Positions 16,821 through 24,852 of a stretch of DNA of 64,000 nucleotides are shown piece by piece (within the stretch, counting starts at the first letter, position 1; the number at the start of each line of letters is the position of its first letter). The translations under genes and the position numbers were made by a program. The DNA is from Bacteroidota bacterium. Its GTDB lineage: Bacteria > Bacteroidota > Bacteroidia > Bacteroidales > UBA10428. The notes beneath the pieces were generated by a model. It was not told the origin of the DNA and searched no databases. It saw only the letters and a program-made list of their open reading frames with translations. Where the stretch lies: positions 434,001 to 498,000 of the forward strand of contig CP065006.1 in assembly GCA_016699695.1 (NCBI GenBank), written 5' to 3'.

Positions 16821-18254
16821 TTATTTACGTCTTGTAGTACCTCCTCCCGAACTGCTTCCGGAGCTGGAACCTGAACTGCCTGACGAACTTCTTGAAGGCG
16901 TTGAAACAGATGAATTCGAAGGAGTGCTGCTGCTTCTGGAAGAATTGTTAGAAGGTGCAGTATAAGTGCGTTGTGGTGAGGAACTGCTGCTGTTGGAAGG
17001 CGCGGTGCGTGTATTGGTGGAACTACCAGAGTTGGTAGGCCGCTGATAGGTACTGTTACCCGTTCCGGAACCAGAACTTTGCGCAGGTCGTGTGGTAGAC
17101 GGTGCAGTATAAGTGCGTTGCGGACTAGTGTTGTTGTTAGCTGGCGCCGTGCGAGTATTGTTTGAACTTCCCGAATTAGTTGGCCGCTGGTAAGTGCTGT
17201 TCCCATCCCCAGAACTTTGTGTCGGGCGGGTATTTGCAGGAGCAGTGTAGGTTGAACTACGGGTATTATCGCTTGGCCGGTTGTAAGTATTTGTCGGACG
17301 GGTGTATCCGGAACTGCTGTTTCCTGAAGGACGTGTATAGCCACCAGTATTTCCACCTTCAGCTCCGGTTGATTTGTAGTTACCGGTAGATTGTTGTGAA
17401 CCAGACGGGGTAGTCCGCACAGGAGTGCTTGTTCCAGCGGAGGTCCTTGTTTGAGTAGAAGCTGCTCCTGAACTAACACTTCCTCCATAAGACCTGGTTG
17501 ATACGTTGTTGTTCGATTGAGAAGCTGAACCCGAAGTACTATATACTACCGGCCTGCGAGTATTTGCACTTACCGAAGTACCCCTTACATTGGTAGTGGA
17601 GGTATTTGAAGCCGAATATCGTCTTCCATTTACCGACGAAGTAGTTTTATAATAGGTCTCAGGGTAATAATACGAAGGATATGAATGGTGGTAGTAACTG
17701 ACCGAATAGGCACTATAATAAGGATAAGGTCTGTAATAATAGTAAGGAGAATACCAGGGATCGTAATAGGTCGAATAATAATAACTGGGGTATCCGTAAG
17801 AAACGCCCCAACCATAATAAGGATAACCTGAGTATACGCTCACGCTGTAACGTATAGAAGGACTGCTGACAACCGGCTCGTAATACCCACATGAGATACA
17901 ATCGTCGTTAAAGCGGTTGATTTCTGATTCATAATCGGTATCAACATAATAATTATCAACATAATCGTAGTTTTCTTGCTGTTCTTCAGGAATAACCTGT
18001 TCGGTAGTTCCGGCAGCAGTCAATGCCCCGTTCTGGCTGTTATCCTGTTCTGCCAATTCTTTTGCAGCAAGTTGAGCTTCGAGCTCCTGGATACGAGCTT
18101 CTTTCTCTTTTAGTTCGGCCTCTGCTTTGGCTTTCTCGTCCTTTTTTGGGTTATAATAAAGGTCATCATTTTCGTTGTAGGACGAATGTTTCAGACTGGA
18201 ACAGGAAGTAAGAACCAGCATAATAAAAGTGAGGTAAATTAAGGTGCGTTTCAT
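16821..18254 (-). CDS. Lipoprotein with a Tyr-rich segment and Ser/Thr/Asn repeats
   Basis: A 477-residue protein with a lipoprotein signal, MKRTLIYLTFIMLVLTSCSS (acylated Cys at 18). The start at 18254 is chosen over ATGs further upstream because GGAGGG lies 6 bases before it. Residues about 40-75 form a charged, probably coiled-coil stretch (KAEAELKEKEARIQELEAQL). A region near 115-200 is extremely Tyr-rich, and the C-terminal 250 residues are almost entirely Ser, Thr, Asn, Pro, Gly and Arg. This tail contains tandem units of 46 and 49 residues (DNA 17101-17238 and 16954-17100) that share TYTAP, NSTYQRPTNSGSS and NTRTAP. No enzymatic domain was recognised. It may be a heavily O-glycosylated or adhesive surface lipoprotein; that is inference. 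Confidence 0.75.
   Translation of the reverse strand: MKRTLIYLTFIMLVLTSCSSLKHSSYNENDDLYYNPKKDEKAKAEAELKEKEARIQELEAQLAAKELAEQDNSQNGALTAAGTTEQVIPEEQQENYDYVDNYYVDTDYESEINRFNDDCISCGYYEPVVSSPSIRYSVSVYSGYPYYGWGVSYGYPSYYYSTYYDPWYSPYYYYRPYPYYSAYSVSYYHHSYPSYYYPETYYKTTSSVNGRRYSASNTSTTNVRGTSVSANTRRPVVYSTSGSASQSNNNVSTRSYGGSVSSGAASTQTRTSAGTSTPVRTTPSGSQQSTGNYKSTGAEGGNTGGYTRPSGNSSSGYTRPTNTYNRPSDNTRSSTYTAPANTRPTQSSGDGNSTYQRPTNSGSSNNTRTAPANNNTSPQRTYTAPSTTRPAQSSGSGTGNSTYQRPTNSGSSTNTRTAPSNSSSSSPQRTYTAPSNNSSRSSSTPSNSSVSTPSRSSSGSSGSSSGSSSGGGTTRRK
16954..17238 (-). repeat. Tandem 138/147-bp in-frame repeat within the Tyr/Ser-rich lipoprotein gene
   Basis: The motif GGTGCAGTATAAGTGCGTTG occurs at 16954 and again at 17101, 147 bases apart. 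A diverged third start (GGAGCAGTGTA) occurs at 17239, 138 bases further. Both spacings are multiples of three, so unit gain or loss keeps the reading frame. Confidence 0.8.
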
Positions 18255-18354
18255 GGCCATCCCTCCGTCTTTTGGTTGTGTATTTATAAAGAATATTTGT
18301 TTACTTTGCACAAATTTCGTTTTAATATTTCAAATACCATACCAAAAAGCTGTT

Positions 18355-19833
18355 ATGGCAAAAGAATTAACAAGTAGAAAAGAGAATTATTCGCAGTGGT
18401 ACAACGACCTTGTGATGAAGGCCGATTTGGCCGAAAACTCAGCCGTAAGAGGCTGCATGGTGATTAAACCCTATGGCTATGCCATCTGGGAAAAAATGCA
18501 AGCCGCTCTCGATAAAATGTTCAAAGATACTGGGCACGTGAATGCGTATTTTCCTCTATTCATTCCCAAATCCTTTTTCAGTAAAGAAGCTGCCCACGTT
18601 GAAGGTTTTGCCAAAGAATGTGCCGTGGTAACACATTACCGTTTAAAAACTTCGGACGATGGAAAAGGAATTGTAGTAGATGAAAATGCAAAACTGGAGG
18701 AAGAACTCATCGTACGGCCCACTTCCGAAACCATAATCTGGCACACTTATAAAAACTGGATTCAATCGTACCGCGACCTTCCTATCTTGTGTAATCAATG
18801 GGCCAACGTGGTTCGCTGGGAAATGCGTACCCGTTTGTTTTTACGCACCGCTGAATTTCTTTGGCAAGAAGGCCATACGGCACATGCAACGCAGGACGAA
18901 GCTGTGGAAGAAACAAAAAAAATGCTCGAAGTATATGCGCATTTTGCAGAGAACTTTATGGCTTTGCCTGTTTTGAAAGGCCTTAAATCGGCCAACGAAC
19001 GCTTTGCAGGTGCACAGGACACTTATTGTATCGAAGCTTTGATGCAGGATGGGAAAGCCCTACAGTCGGGTACATCTCACTTCCTCGGACAGAATTTTGC
19101 TAAAGCATTTGATGTAAAATACCTTAGCAAAGAAAGCAAACTGGAATACGTATGGGCTACTTCCTGGGGAGTTTCTACCCGCCTGATGGGTGCACTTATT
19201 ATGGCGCATTCCGACGACAATGGACTTGTGCTGCCACCAAAACTGGCTCCTTACCATGTAGTTATTGTACCGATTTATAAAACACCCGAACAACTTGCCG
19301 CAATTTCTGAACAAGCGCTTCAGCTAAAAAAGAACCTCGAAGCCAAAGGTATCACTGTAAAATACGACGACCGCGATACACATAAACCCGGCTGGAAATT
19401 TGCCGAATACGAATTAAAAGGCTTTCCGGTTCGAATTGCCATTGGGCCGCGCGACCTTGAAAACAGCACTGCCGAAATAGCCCGCCGCGACACCCTGGAA
19501 AAAGAAATTGTAGCACTTGAGAATATTGTCAATTATGTGCCCGATTTGTTGGAAGCCATTCAGGAGAATATCTACAAAAAAGCCTTTGATTTTCGCACAG
19601 AAAATACACGCAAAGCAGACACCTGGGATGAGTTTGTAGACCTCATTGAAAATAAAGGTGGCTTTGTATTAGCTCATTGGGATGGTACCACCGAAACTGA
19701 AGTAACTATAAAAGATAAAACAAAGGCAACCATTCGGTGCATTCCACTAGAACCTTCAGAGGAAGGACCTGGTAAATGTATATTATCCGGAAAGCCCTCA
19801 GCCCGAAGGGTAGTTTTTGCACGAGCATATTAA
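18355..19833 (+). CDS. proS: Prolyl-tRNA synthetase, archaeal/eukaryotic-like type
   Basis: A 492-residue class IIa synthetase that charges tRNA-Pro. Motif 2 is seen in NVVRWEMRTRLFLRTAEFLWQEGH, with TSETIIW just upstream. The anticodon-binding domain follows with VVIVPIYKTPEQ near 303 and KFAEYELKGFPVRIAIGPRD near 361. The protein ends ARRVVFARAY, as ProS type 3 enzymes do, and lacks the bacterial editing insertion. The frame runs upstream to 18244, but the ATG at 18355 gives the canonical MAKELTSRKENYSQWYND start. A partial promoter match (TTTACTTTGC) lies about 50 bases upstream, in the region divergent from the lipoprotein gene. Confidence 0.96.
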   Translation: MAKELTSRKENYSQWYNDLVMKADLAENSAVRGCMVIKPYGYAIWEKMQAALDKMFKDTGHVNAYFPLFIPKSFFSKEAAHVEGFAKECAVVTHYRLKTSDDGKGIVVDENAKLEEELIVRPTSETIIWHTYKNWIQSYRDLPILCNQWANVVRWEMRTRLFLRTAEFLWQEGHTAHATQDEAVEETKKMLEVYAHFAENFMALPVLKGLKSANERFAGAQDTYCIEALMQDGKALQSGTSHFLGQNFAKAFDVKYLSKESKLEYVWATSWGVSTRLMGALIMAHSDDNGLVLPPKLAPYHVVIVPIYKTPEQLAAISEQALQLKKNLEAKGITVKYDDRDTHKPGWKFAEYELKGFPVRIAIGPRDLENSTAEIARRDTLEKEIVALENIVNYVPDLLEAIQENIYKKAFDFRTENTRKADTWDEFVDLIENKGGFVLAHWDGTTETEVTIKDKTKATIRCIPLEPSEEGPGKCILSGKPSARRVVFARAY

Positions 19834-19853
19834 ATCATATTTTCTTCAATCAA

Positions 19854-19885
19854 ACGCCGGAAATCTCATCCGGCGTTTTTTTTTT
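19854..19885 (+). terminator. Rho-independent terminator after proS
   Basis: ACGCCGG at 19854-19860 pairs perfectly with CCGGCGT at 19870-19876 and is followed by a long T-run. A second, weaker hairpin (AGGGTTG/CAACCCT at 19894-19915) follows. Confidence 0.9.
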
Positions 19886-19993
19886 GCGCTAATAGGGTTG
19901 AATAATGACAACCCTGGAGTTTTGTTTTATTGATTTTATGAGGGGTTTATGAAAAAAGATGTATTTTAAGCGTTTTTAATGCTTGTCTGAACC

Positions 19994-20533
19994 ATGATTT
20001 CACGCAGAAGATTTGTATTCATTTTCGGGTTTATTGGAATGATGCTGACCATTGCCCTGAATGCATGCAAGCGAAGTTTGTCTGTTCCGGCAAGTTATGG
20101 GCTCACTCCTGATCAGTTTCAATTGCTGGAAAGCATTCATGAGCATCTTTTTCCTTCTGGCCCAAATAAACCGGGTGCAAAAGAAATACATTCGGCAGCT
20201 TATGTAAAAAAAATGCTTTCCGACCCTCAGGTAAAAGACTACGACAAGCGTTTACTGCTATTCGGTATTCAATGGACCAGCGAGACTTCGCAAACTCTGT
20301 TTGGGAAAGAATTACTTTCGCTTACCAGCGAAGAAAAAGAAAAAGTTCTTCTCGATTTAGTCAGTTACGAAAATGGAGAGCAATGGATTTCCAATAACCT
20401 AACCTATATTTTAGAGGCGCTCCTCTCCGACCCTGTTTATGGCAGTAACCCGAATGAAATAGGCTGGAGTTGGTTAAAGCACCAAACCGGTTATCCGCGG
20501 CCCGACAATAGAACCAAATACCAATACCTGTGA
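19994..20533 (+). CDS. Gluconate 2-dehydrogenase subunit 3 family protein, Tat-type lipoprotein
   Basis: A 179-residue small subunit of a periplasmic GMC dehydrogenase. The N-terminus MISRRRFVFIFGFIG has a twin-arginine-like SRRRF motif. The hydrophobic stretch that follows ends in LNAC, a lipobox-like site near residue 25. The mature part shows the family pattern LTPDQFQLLESIHEHLFPSG and a C-terminal GWSWLKHQTGYPRP. It overlaps the next gene by 4 bases (GTGA), so the two are translationally coupled. In characterised systems the small subunit carries the signal that exports the folded flavoprotein, and the same is inferred here. Confidence 0.85.
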   Translation: MISRRRFVFIFGFIGMMLTIALNACKRSLSVPASYGLTPDQFQLLESIHEHLFPSGPNKPGAKEIHSAAYVKKMLSDPQVKDYDKRLLLFGIQWTSETSQTLFGKELLSLTSEEKEKVLLDLVSYENGEQWISNNLTYILEALLSDPVYGSNPNEIGWSWLKHQTGYPRPDNRTKYQYL

Positions 20534-22206
20534 AACAAGAATATGATGTATGCATTGTCGGAAGTGGCGCAGGAGCAGGTCCTGTCGCTTATGAACTGGC
20601 ACATGCCGGATATAGGGTGTTGGTACTTGAAAAAGGACCCTGGCTTACTGAAAAAGATTTTACCAAAGACGAAATAGCCTGTTGCCGCAGAAACACCTAC
20701 ACTCCTGAATTAAAGGATGAACCTCATGCCATCGAACAATTAATAAACGGAGAATGGAAAATCCGTTCCAATGCAAGCAGTGGGTGGAGTTTTTGGAATG
20801 GTAATATGGTAGGTGGTTCGTCGAACCTGATGAGTGGGTTCTTTCATCGCATGAAACCTATTGATTTCAGATTGCTGAGTGAATTCGGCACTATTGAAAG
20901 AGCTAATGTGGTTGATTGGCCAATCGAATACAAAGACCTGGAGCCCTATTACGAAAAAACAGAACGCATTGTGGGTGTATCGGGCAGGGTTGTTGACCAT
21001 CCCTTTCTCGAACCCAGATCTACACCCGATTACCCTTTCCCACCAAGTCGCGAACACCATTTCGCAAAACTAGTAGAACAGGCAGGGGCAAAATTAAGTT
21101 ATCAACCCATTCCTCTGGCAAGGGCTATTTTAACCAATTCGCTGAATGAGCGTTCGGCCTGCATTTACAGCGGTTATTGCGGAAGTTATGGATGCACTTC
21201 AAAAGCCAAAGGCAGTTCGCGTGCTGCACTTCTCGATCCTGCTCTTAAAACAGGCAATTGCGAGATACGCCCTAACTCGAAAGTATATTTCCTCGAAAGT
21301 GATTCGGATGGAATGGTAAACAAGGTGCACTATTATGATTTGGAAGGAAAGATGCAAAATGTGCAAGCAAGAATTGTTGTAGTCGCTTGCCAGGCTGTAG
21401 AAACCAGTCGTCTGCTTTTATTGTCGAAAGGTAAAAAACACCCAAATGGATTGGGTAACAATCACCAGCAGGTTGGTAAAAACCTTCTTTTTTCGGCCGG
21501 TGGTATTGGTAGTGCAGAATTTCACCGAAGCGATTTTGAAAAGAATGCATTTGAAAGCATACTTGACCTGAACAGCTTTGTAAATCGTGCCTTGCAAGAT
21601 TGGTATGTAATTCACGATTATCCTGAGTTTATGAATCCCATAAAGGGAGGCACCATCGATTTTCTCATGGGACATGCCAACCCGATTCGCCGGGCCATAA
21701 GACAAAAGCGGGAAAATGGAAAGCTTTTATGGGGTGAAAGCTTAAAGGAAAAACTCGAGTATAGTTTTCATGATACCCGCCGTCTCGAATTTGAAGTTTT
21801 TTGCGATTGGCTTCCTACGGAGAATTGCTTTGTGAGTCTGGACGAAACTTATACAGATCGCTGGCAAACCCCGGTGGCACGAATACGCCTGGCCAATCAC
21901 CCACATGACATTAAAGTTGGGGAGTACCTTGCTGAAAAAGCTAAAATATTATTAAAAGAAATGGGAGGGAGAAACATCGTATCGAATATTTCGGGTCTCC
22001 CTCCTGCAAACCTCATGGCAGGTGGTTGTCGTTTTGGAAATGACATCAAAGAATCGGTGCTCGATGCCAATTGCCGTATACACGATGCACCCAATGTTTT
22101 TGTAACCGACGGCAGTTTTATGCCCACCGGAGGCAGTGTAACCCATACATTCACCATTTATGCCAATTCTTTCAGAGTAGCCGATAAAATCAAGGAACAA
22201 CTATAA
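20530..22206 (+). CDS. GMC family oxidoreductase (FAD sugar/alcohol dehydrogenase subunit)
   Basis: A 558-residue flavoprotein with N-terminal FAD motif VCIVGSGAGAGPVAYELA near residue 6, an N-terminal GMC segment GGSSNLMSGFFHRM near 97, and a C-terminal GMC_oxred_C block containing NVFVTDGSFMPTGGSVTHTF near 520. The Cys-containing CIYSGYCGSYGC near 215 is common in gluconate and sorbitol dehydrogenase relatives. The start is a GTG overlapping the stop of the subunit 3 gene. No signal peptide is present, which fits export as a complex with the Tat-type partner. No cytochrome c subunit follows, so the electron acceptor is unknown. The unit ends at a hairpin at 22213. Confidence 0.9.
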   Translation: MKQEYDVCIVGSGAGAGPVAYELAHAGYRVLVLEKGPWLTEKDFTKDEIACCRRNTYTPELKDEPHAIEQLINGEWKIRSNASSGWSFWNGNMVGGSSNLMSGFFHRMKPIDFRLLSEFGTIERANVVDWPIEYKDLEPYYEKTERIVGVSGRVVDHPFLEPRSTPDYPFPPSREHHFAKLVEQAGAKLSYQPIPLARAILTNSLNERSACIYSGYCGSYGCTSKAKGSSRAALLDPALKTGNCEIRPNSKVYFLESDSDGMVNKVHYYDLEGKMQNVQARIVVVACQAVETSRLLLLSKGKKHPNGLGNNHQQVGKNLLFSAGGIGSAEFHRSDFEKNAFESILDLNSFVNRALQDWYVIHDYPEFMNPIKGGTIDFLMGHANPIRRAIRQKRENGKLLWGESLKEKLEYSFHDTRRLEFEVFCDWLPTENCFVSLDETYTDRWQTPVARIRLANHPHDIKVGEYLAEKAKILLKEMGGRNIVSNISGLPPANLMAGGCRFGNDIKESVLDANCRIHDAPNVFVTDGSFMPTGGSVTHTFTIYANSFRVADKIKEQL

Positions 22207-22212
22207 AAAAAA

Positions 22213-22237
22213 CCTCCTTTGCGGGGAGGCTTTTTTA
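22213..22237. terminator. Terminator between the GMC gene and the convergent Cys-repeat lipoprotein gene
   Basis: CCTCC at 22213-22217 pairs with GGAGG at 22225-22229, with A-rich sequence before and a T-run after. It lies 7 bases after the + strand stop and 25 bases beyond the - strand stop. Confidence 0.75.
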
Positions 22238-22261
22238 TCTCAACAAAAATTAAAATATCAA

Positions 22262-22579
22262 TTATTCACCACACTTGTCAGTGCTTTCTGCTTCTTTTGA
22301 AGCATCGCCGCATTTTGCTTCTGCAGCTGGTTCTTCAGTTGTAGCAGCTTTTTCGCATTTAGCTGTGGTGTCTTTTTCGGCAGCACCTTCGCCACATTTA
22401 GCTTCGCCACATTTAGCCTCACCGCATTTGGCTTCGCCACATTTATCTGTTTGCATTCCTTTTGAAATAACCAGTTCGCTATCCAACGAAGATGTTTGCT
22501 CAGGAGCTTGTTTGCAGGCAAAAAAAGCCAAGGTGAAAAGCGCAAACGAAAGGGTCAAAATTAATTTACTGATTTTCAT
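22262..22579 (-). CDS. Small lipoprotein with KCGE repeats
   Basis: A 105-residue lipoprotein: signal MKISKLILTLSFALFTLAFF, then acylated Cys at 22. The mature part is low in complexity and carries seven further Cys, each preceded by Lys. Four are in an uninterrupted tandem, KCGEAKCGEAKCGEAKCGEG, then one each in KCEK, KCGD and the terminal KCGE. The E-A-K-C-G unit resembles the EGKCG motif of HvfA-like, MNIO (DUF692)-modified metal-binding peptides. However, no DUF692 gene is in the window, and this protein is a lipoprotein rather than a secreted peptide. A metal- or redox-related role is inferred. It is divergent from an M49-like lipoprotein whose C-terminus is also Cys/Lys-rich. Confidence 0.75.
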   Translation of the reverse strand: MKISKLILTLSFALFTLAFFACKQAPEQTSSLDSELVISKGMQTDKCGEAKCGEAKCGEAKCGEGAAEKDTTAKCEKAATTEEPAAEAKCGDASKEAESTDKCGE

Positions 22580-22684
22580 AATTTAGATTTTAATTATTAG
22601 GTTTCTAAATGTATGAATTTTATCAGTATAAGATTCAATTTCCTTTTATTATTTCCCAGTACTAAAAAATAAAATATATTTAAG

Positions 22685-24361
22685 ATGAGAATTTTCTTTT
22701 TGGCCTTAACCAGTGCGGCTTTCCTTATGTCGTGCAAGCAATCTGAAACGAAACAGATTTCGGAAATGCAGAAAAAAGTAGACCAATTTGTAGGCTTTAC
22801 GCTTACATCCGATATCTCAGATTTGTCGGAAAACGAAAAAGAGATGCTTCGTATTTTAATTGAAGCAGCCGAAATTATGGATAATTTATTCTGGCAGCAG
22901 GCTTTTGGCGAAAAGCAGCAAGCACTGGAACTTACAAACGATTCTGTTGCACAGAAATTCATCCTGATAAATTATGGACCCTGGGAGCGACTGAACGGCA
23001 ACATGCCCTTTATTGAAGGAATAGGCGAAAAACCTCTTGGTGCTCAATTCTACCCCAGCGATATGACCAAAGAAGAATTTGAGGCATTTCAGTCAGAAGA
23101 TAAGGCCTCGTTGTATACCATTATCCGCCGCGATTCTGCTAATAGGTTGATAAGCATACCATATCATAAAGCCTACAAGGTTGAATTAACCAAAGCTTCT
23201 CAATTGCTAAAAAAAGCAGCTGCACTAGCCGAGGATCCGGGTCTGAAAATCTATCTCGAACTGCGAAGCGAGGCACTTATTACAAGCAATTACCTGGCTA
23301 GTGACCTTGCTTGGATGGATATGAAAACCAACCGCCTCGATTTTGTGGTAGGTCCAATCGAAAACTACGAAGATCAATTGTATAACTACAAAGCAGCTTT
23401 CGAAGCCTATGTGCTGATAAAAGACATGGAATGGTCGAAAAAACTCGATCGTTTTGCAGCCCTGCTACCTGCTCTTCAGAAAAAATTGCCTGTGGAAGAC
23501 CGCTACAAAGCCGAAACTCCCGGCACCAATTCCGACCTAGGCGCTTACGATGTGGTGTATTATGCAGGCGATTGCAATGCAGGAAGCAAAACCATTGCCA
23601 TCAACCTGCCCAACGACCCCATTGTGCACAAAGAAAAAGGTAGCCGCAGGCTGCAGCTTAAAAATGCCATGCAGGCCAAGTACGAAAAAATAATGGTGCC
23701 AATAGCTCAAACACTCATTAACCCCGATCAGCAAAAGCATTTGACCTTTGATGCCTTTTTCGAAAACACCATGTTGCACGAAGTGGCTCATGGAATAGGC
23801 ATAAGTTATACCCTTACTACAGGCGAAGAGGTGCGCACAGCGATGAAGGATAAATCGACTGCGCTCGAAGAAGGAAAGGCAGATATTCTGGGGGTATTTC
23901 TTGTAAAAGAACTCATAGAAATGGGTGAACTGGAAACTGATATCATGAACAATTACGTTACATTCACTGCCGGACTTTTTCGGTCGATTCGCTTTGGTGC
24001 ATCAAGTGCCCATGGAGTTTCGAACCTAATACGATACAACTATTTTCTCGAACAAAATGCCATGAGCCGCTCAGCCGAAGGAATATATACCATCGATGCA
24101 GTAAAAATGGAAGCAGCTATCAATGGCCTCACAGAAATAATTTTAAAAATTCAAGGCGATGGCGACTATGCGGCTGCAGTAAATCTGGTGGAAAAATATG
24201 GCCAGGTTTCGTCTGAATTACAACAGGACCTGGATAAAATTAACCAACAAAATATACCGGTTGATATTGTTTTCGAACAAGGCACGAAAGTGCTGGGATT
24301 GAGCGATTGCAATAAAACAAAGTGTCCTGAAAAGAAAAAGTGTTGCAAAGAAAAACAATAG
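22685..24361 (+). CDS. M49-like (dipeptidyl-peptidase III-related) zinc metallopeptidase, lipoprotein
   Basis: A 558-residue protein with lipoprotein signal MRIFFLALTSAAFLMSCKQ (Cys 17). The zinc motif is HEVAH at 365-369, and the second M49 motif EEGKAD is at 395-400. Classical DPP III has a six-residue HExxxH; this has the shorter HExxH seen in some bacterial M49 relatives. Upstream, NFGPW-like INYGPWERLNGNMPFIEGIG near 95 and YYAGDCNAGSKTIAINLPND near 292 also fit the family. After the catalytic domain there is a 17-residue tail, CNKTKCPEKKKCCKEKQ, with four Cys and six Lys. This tail is unusual and may bind metal. It probably acts in the periplasm or at the cell surface on short peptides. 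Confidence 0.8.
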   Translation: MRIFFLALTSAAFLMSCKQSETKQISEMQKKVDQFVGFTLTSDISDLSENEKEMLRILIEAAEIMDNLFWQQAFGEKQQALELTNDSVAQKFILINYGPWERLNGNMPFIEGIGEKPLGAQFYPSDMTKEEFEAFQSEDKASLYTIIRRDSANRLISIPYHKAYKVELTKASQLLKKAAALAEDPGLKIYLELRSEALITSNYLASDLAWMDMKTNRLDFVVGPIENYEDQLYNYKAAFEAYVLIKDMEWSKKLDRFAALLPALQKKLPVEDRYKAETPGTNSDLGAYDVVYYAGDCNAGSKTIAINLPNDPIVHKEKGSRRLQLKNAMQAKYEKIMVPIAQTLINPDQQKHLTFDAFFENTMLHEVAHGIGISYTLTTGEEVRTAMKDKSTALEEGKADILGVFLVKELIEMGELETDIMNNYVTFTAGLFRSIRFGASSAHGVSNLIRYNYFLEQNAMSRSAEGIYTIDAVKMEAAINGLTEIILKIQGDGDYAAAVNLVEKYGQVSSELQQDLDKINQQNIPVDIVFEQGTKVLGLSDCNKTKCPEKKKCCKEKQ

Positions 24362-24381
24362 GAACAGATTAATGGAATTGA

Positions 24382-24421
24382 ACTGCCGGTATGAACGAAA
24401 TTCTGCCGGCAGTGTTTTTTT
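24382..24421 (+). terminator. Rho-independent terminator after the M49-like gene
   Basis: ACTGCCGG at 24382-24389 pairs with CCGGCAGT at 24406-24413, followed by a T-run. It lies 20 bases after the stop codon. Confidence 0.85.
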
Positions 24422-24581
24422 GTAAGGTAATTCGTTAAGCTATGTCAGAAAAAGGTGTAAAAGACTCTCTTAATCCAATATTTTTAATTACAATCTCGAT
24501 TTCCTTTCATAATTTCTTTTTCTGAATCCTTTTTGGATTAACTTTAAATTCGACTTACAAAAAACTTTAAAAAAATTGTCC

Positions 24582-24836
24582 ATGAAACCAGGAAATTCAT
24601 TCCTTACCGGATTGTTGGCCGGTGCGGCAATAGGTGGGGTAATTGCCTTGCTTTACGCTCCTAAAAGCGGAAAAGAAACCCGCGAACAGATTAAAACAAA
24701 GCTAGCTGACCTTGAAGCAGAATTTAATACTCTAAAAGAAAAAGCTACAGGCAAATCGGATCAAATACGAAAAGATATTGAGGCCAAACTAGCTGAGTTG
24801 CGCAGAGACCTGGAAGCATTTTCCAACAGCCATTAA
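24582..24836 (+). CDS. YtxH-domain protein
   Basis: An 84-residue protein with one N-terminal glycine-rich membrane segment (FLTGLLAGAAIGGVIALLYA), then APKSGKETREQIKTKL and a charged helical coiled-coil tail. This is the standard YtxH layout, associated with envelope stress genes in many bacteria. The ATG at 24582 is used; a TTG two codons earlier is unnecessary. It is followed at 16 bases by a two-TM holin-like protein and then a small protein, a cassette seen repeatedly in Bacteroidota. Confidence 0.88.
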   Translation: MKPGNSFLTGLLAGAAIGGVIALLYAPKSGKETREQIKTKLADLEAEFNTLKEKATGKSDQIRKDIEAKLAELRRDLEAFSNSH

Positions 24837-24852
24837 TCTAATAAATTGCATC

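Noticed and set aside
16954..17300. Regular repeats that might suggest a CRISPR array
   Set aside because: The units are 138-147 bases, lie in-frame in a coding sequence and have no unique spacers; no cas genes are present.
16817..17488. A 223-codon open frame on the - strand inside the repeat lipoprotein gene
   Set aside because: It is an alternative frame of the low-complexity Ser/Thr repeats; it has no signal, domain or start context, and the overlapping frame has a lipoprotein signal and RBS.
22275..22586. A 103-codon open frame on the + strand opposite the KCGE lipoprotein
   Set aside because: It is the antisense shadow of the repeat (SPHLASPHLA); the opposite strand has a proper lipoprotein signal.
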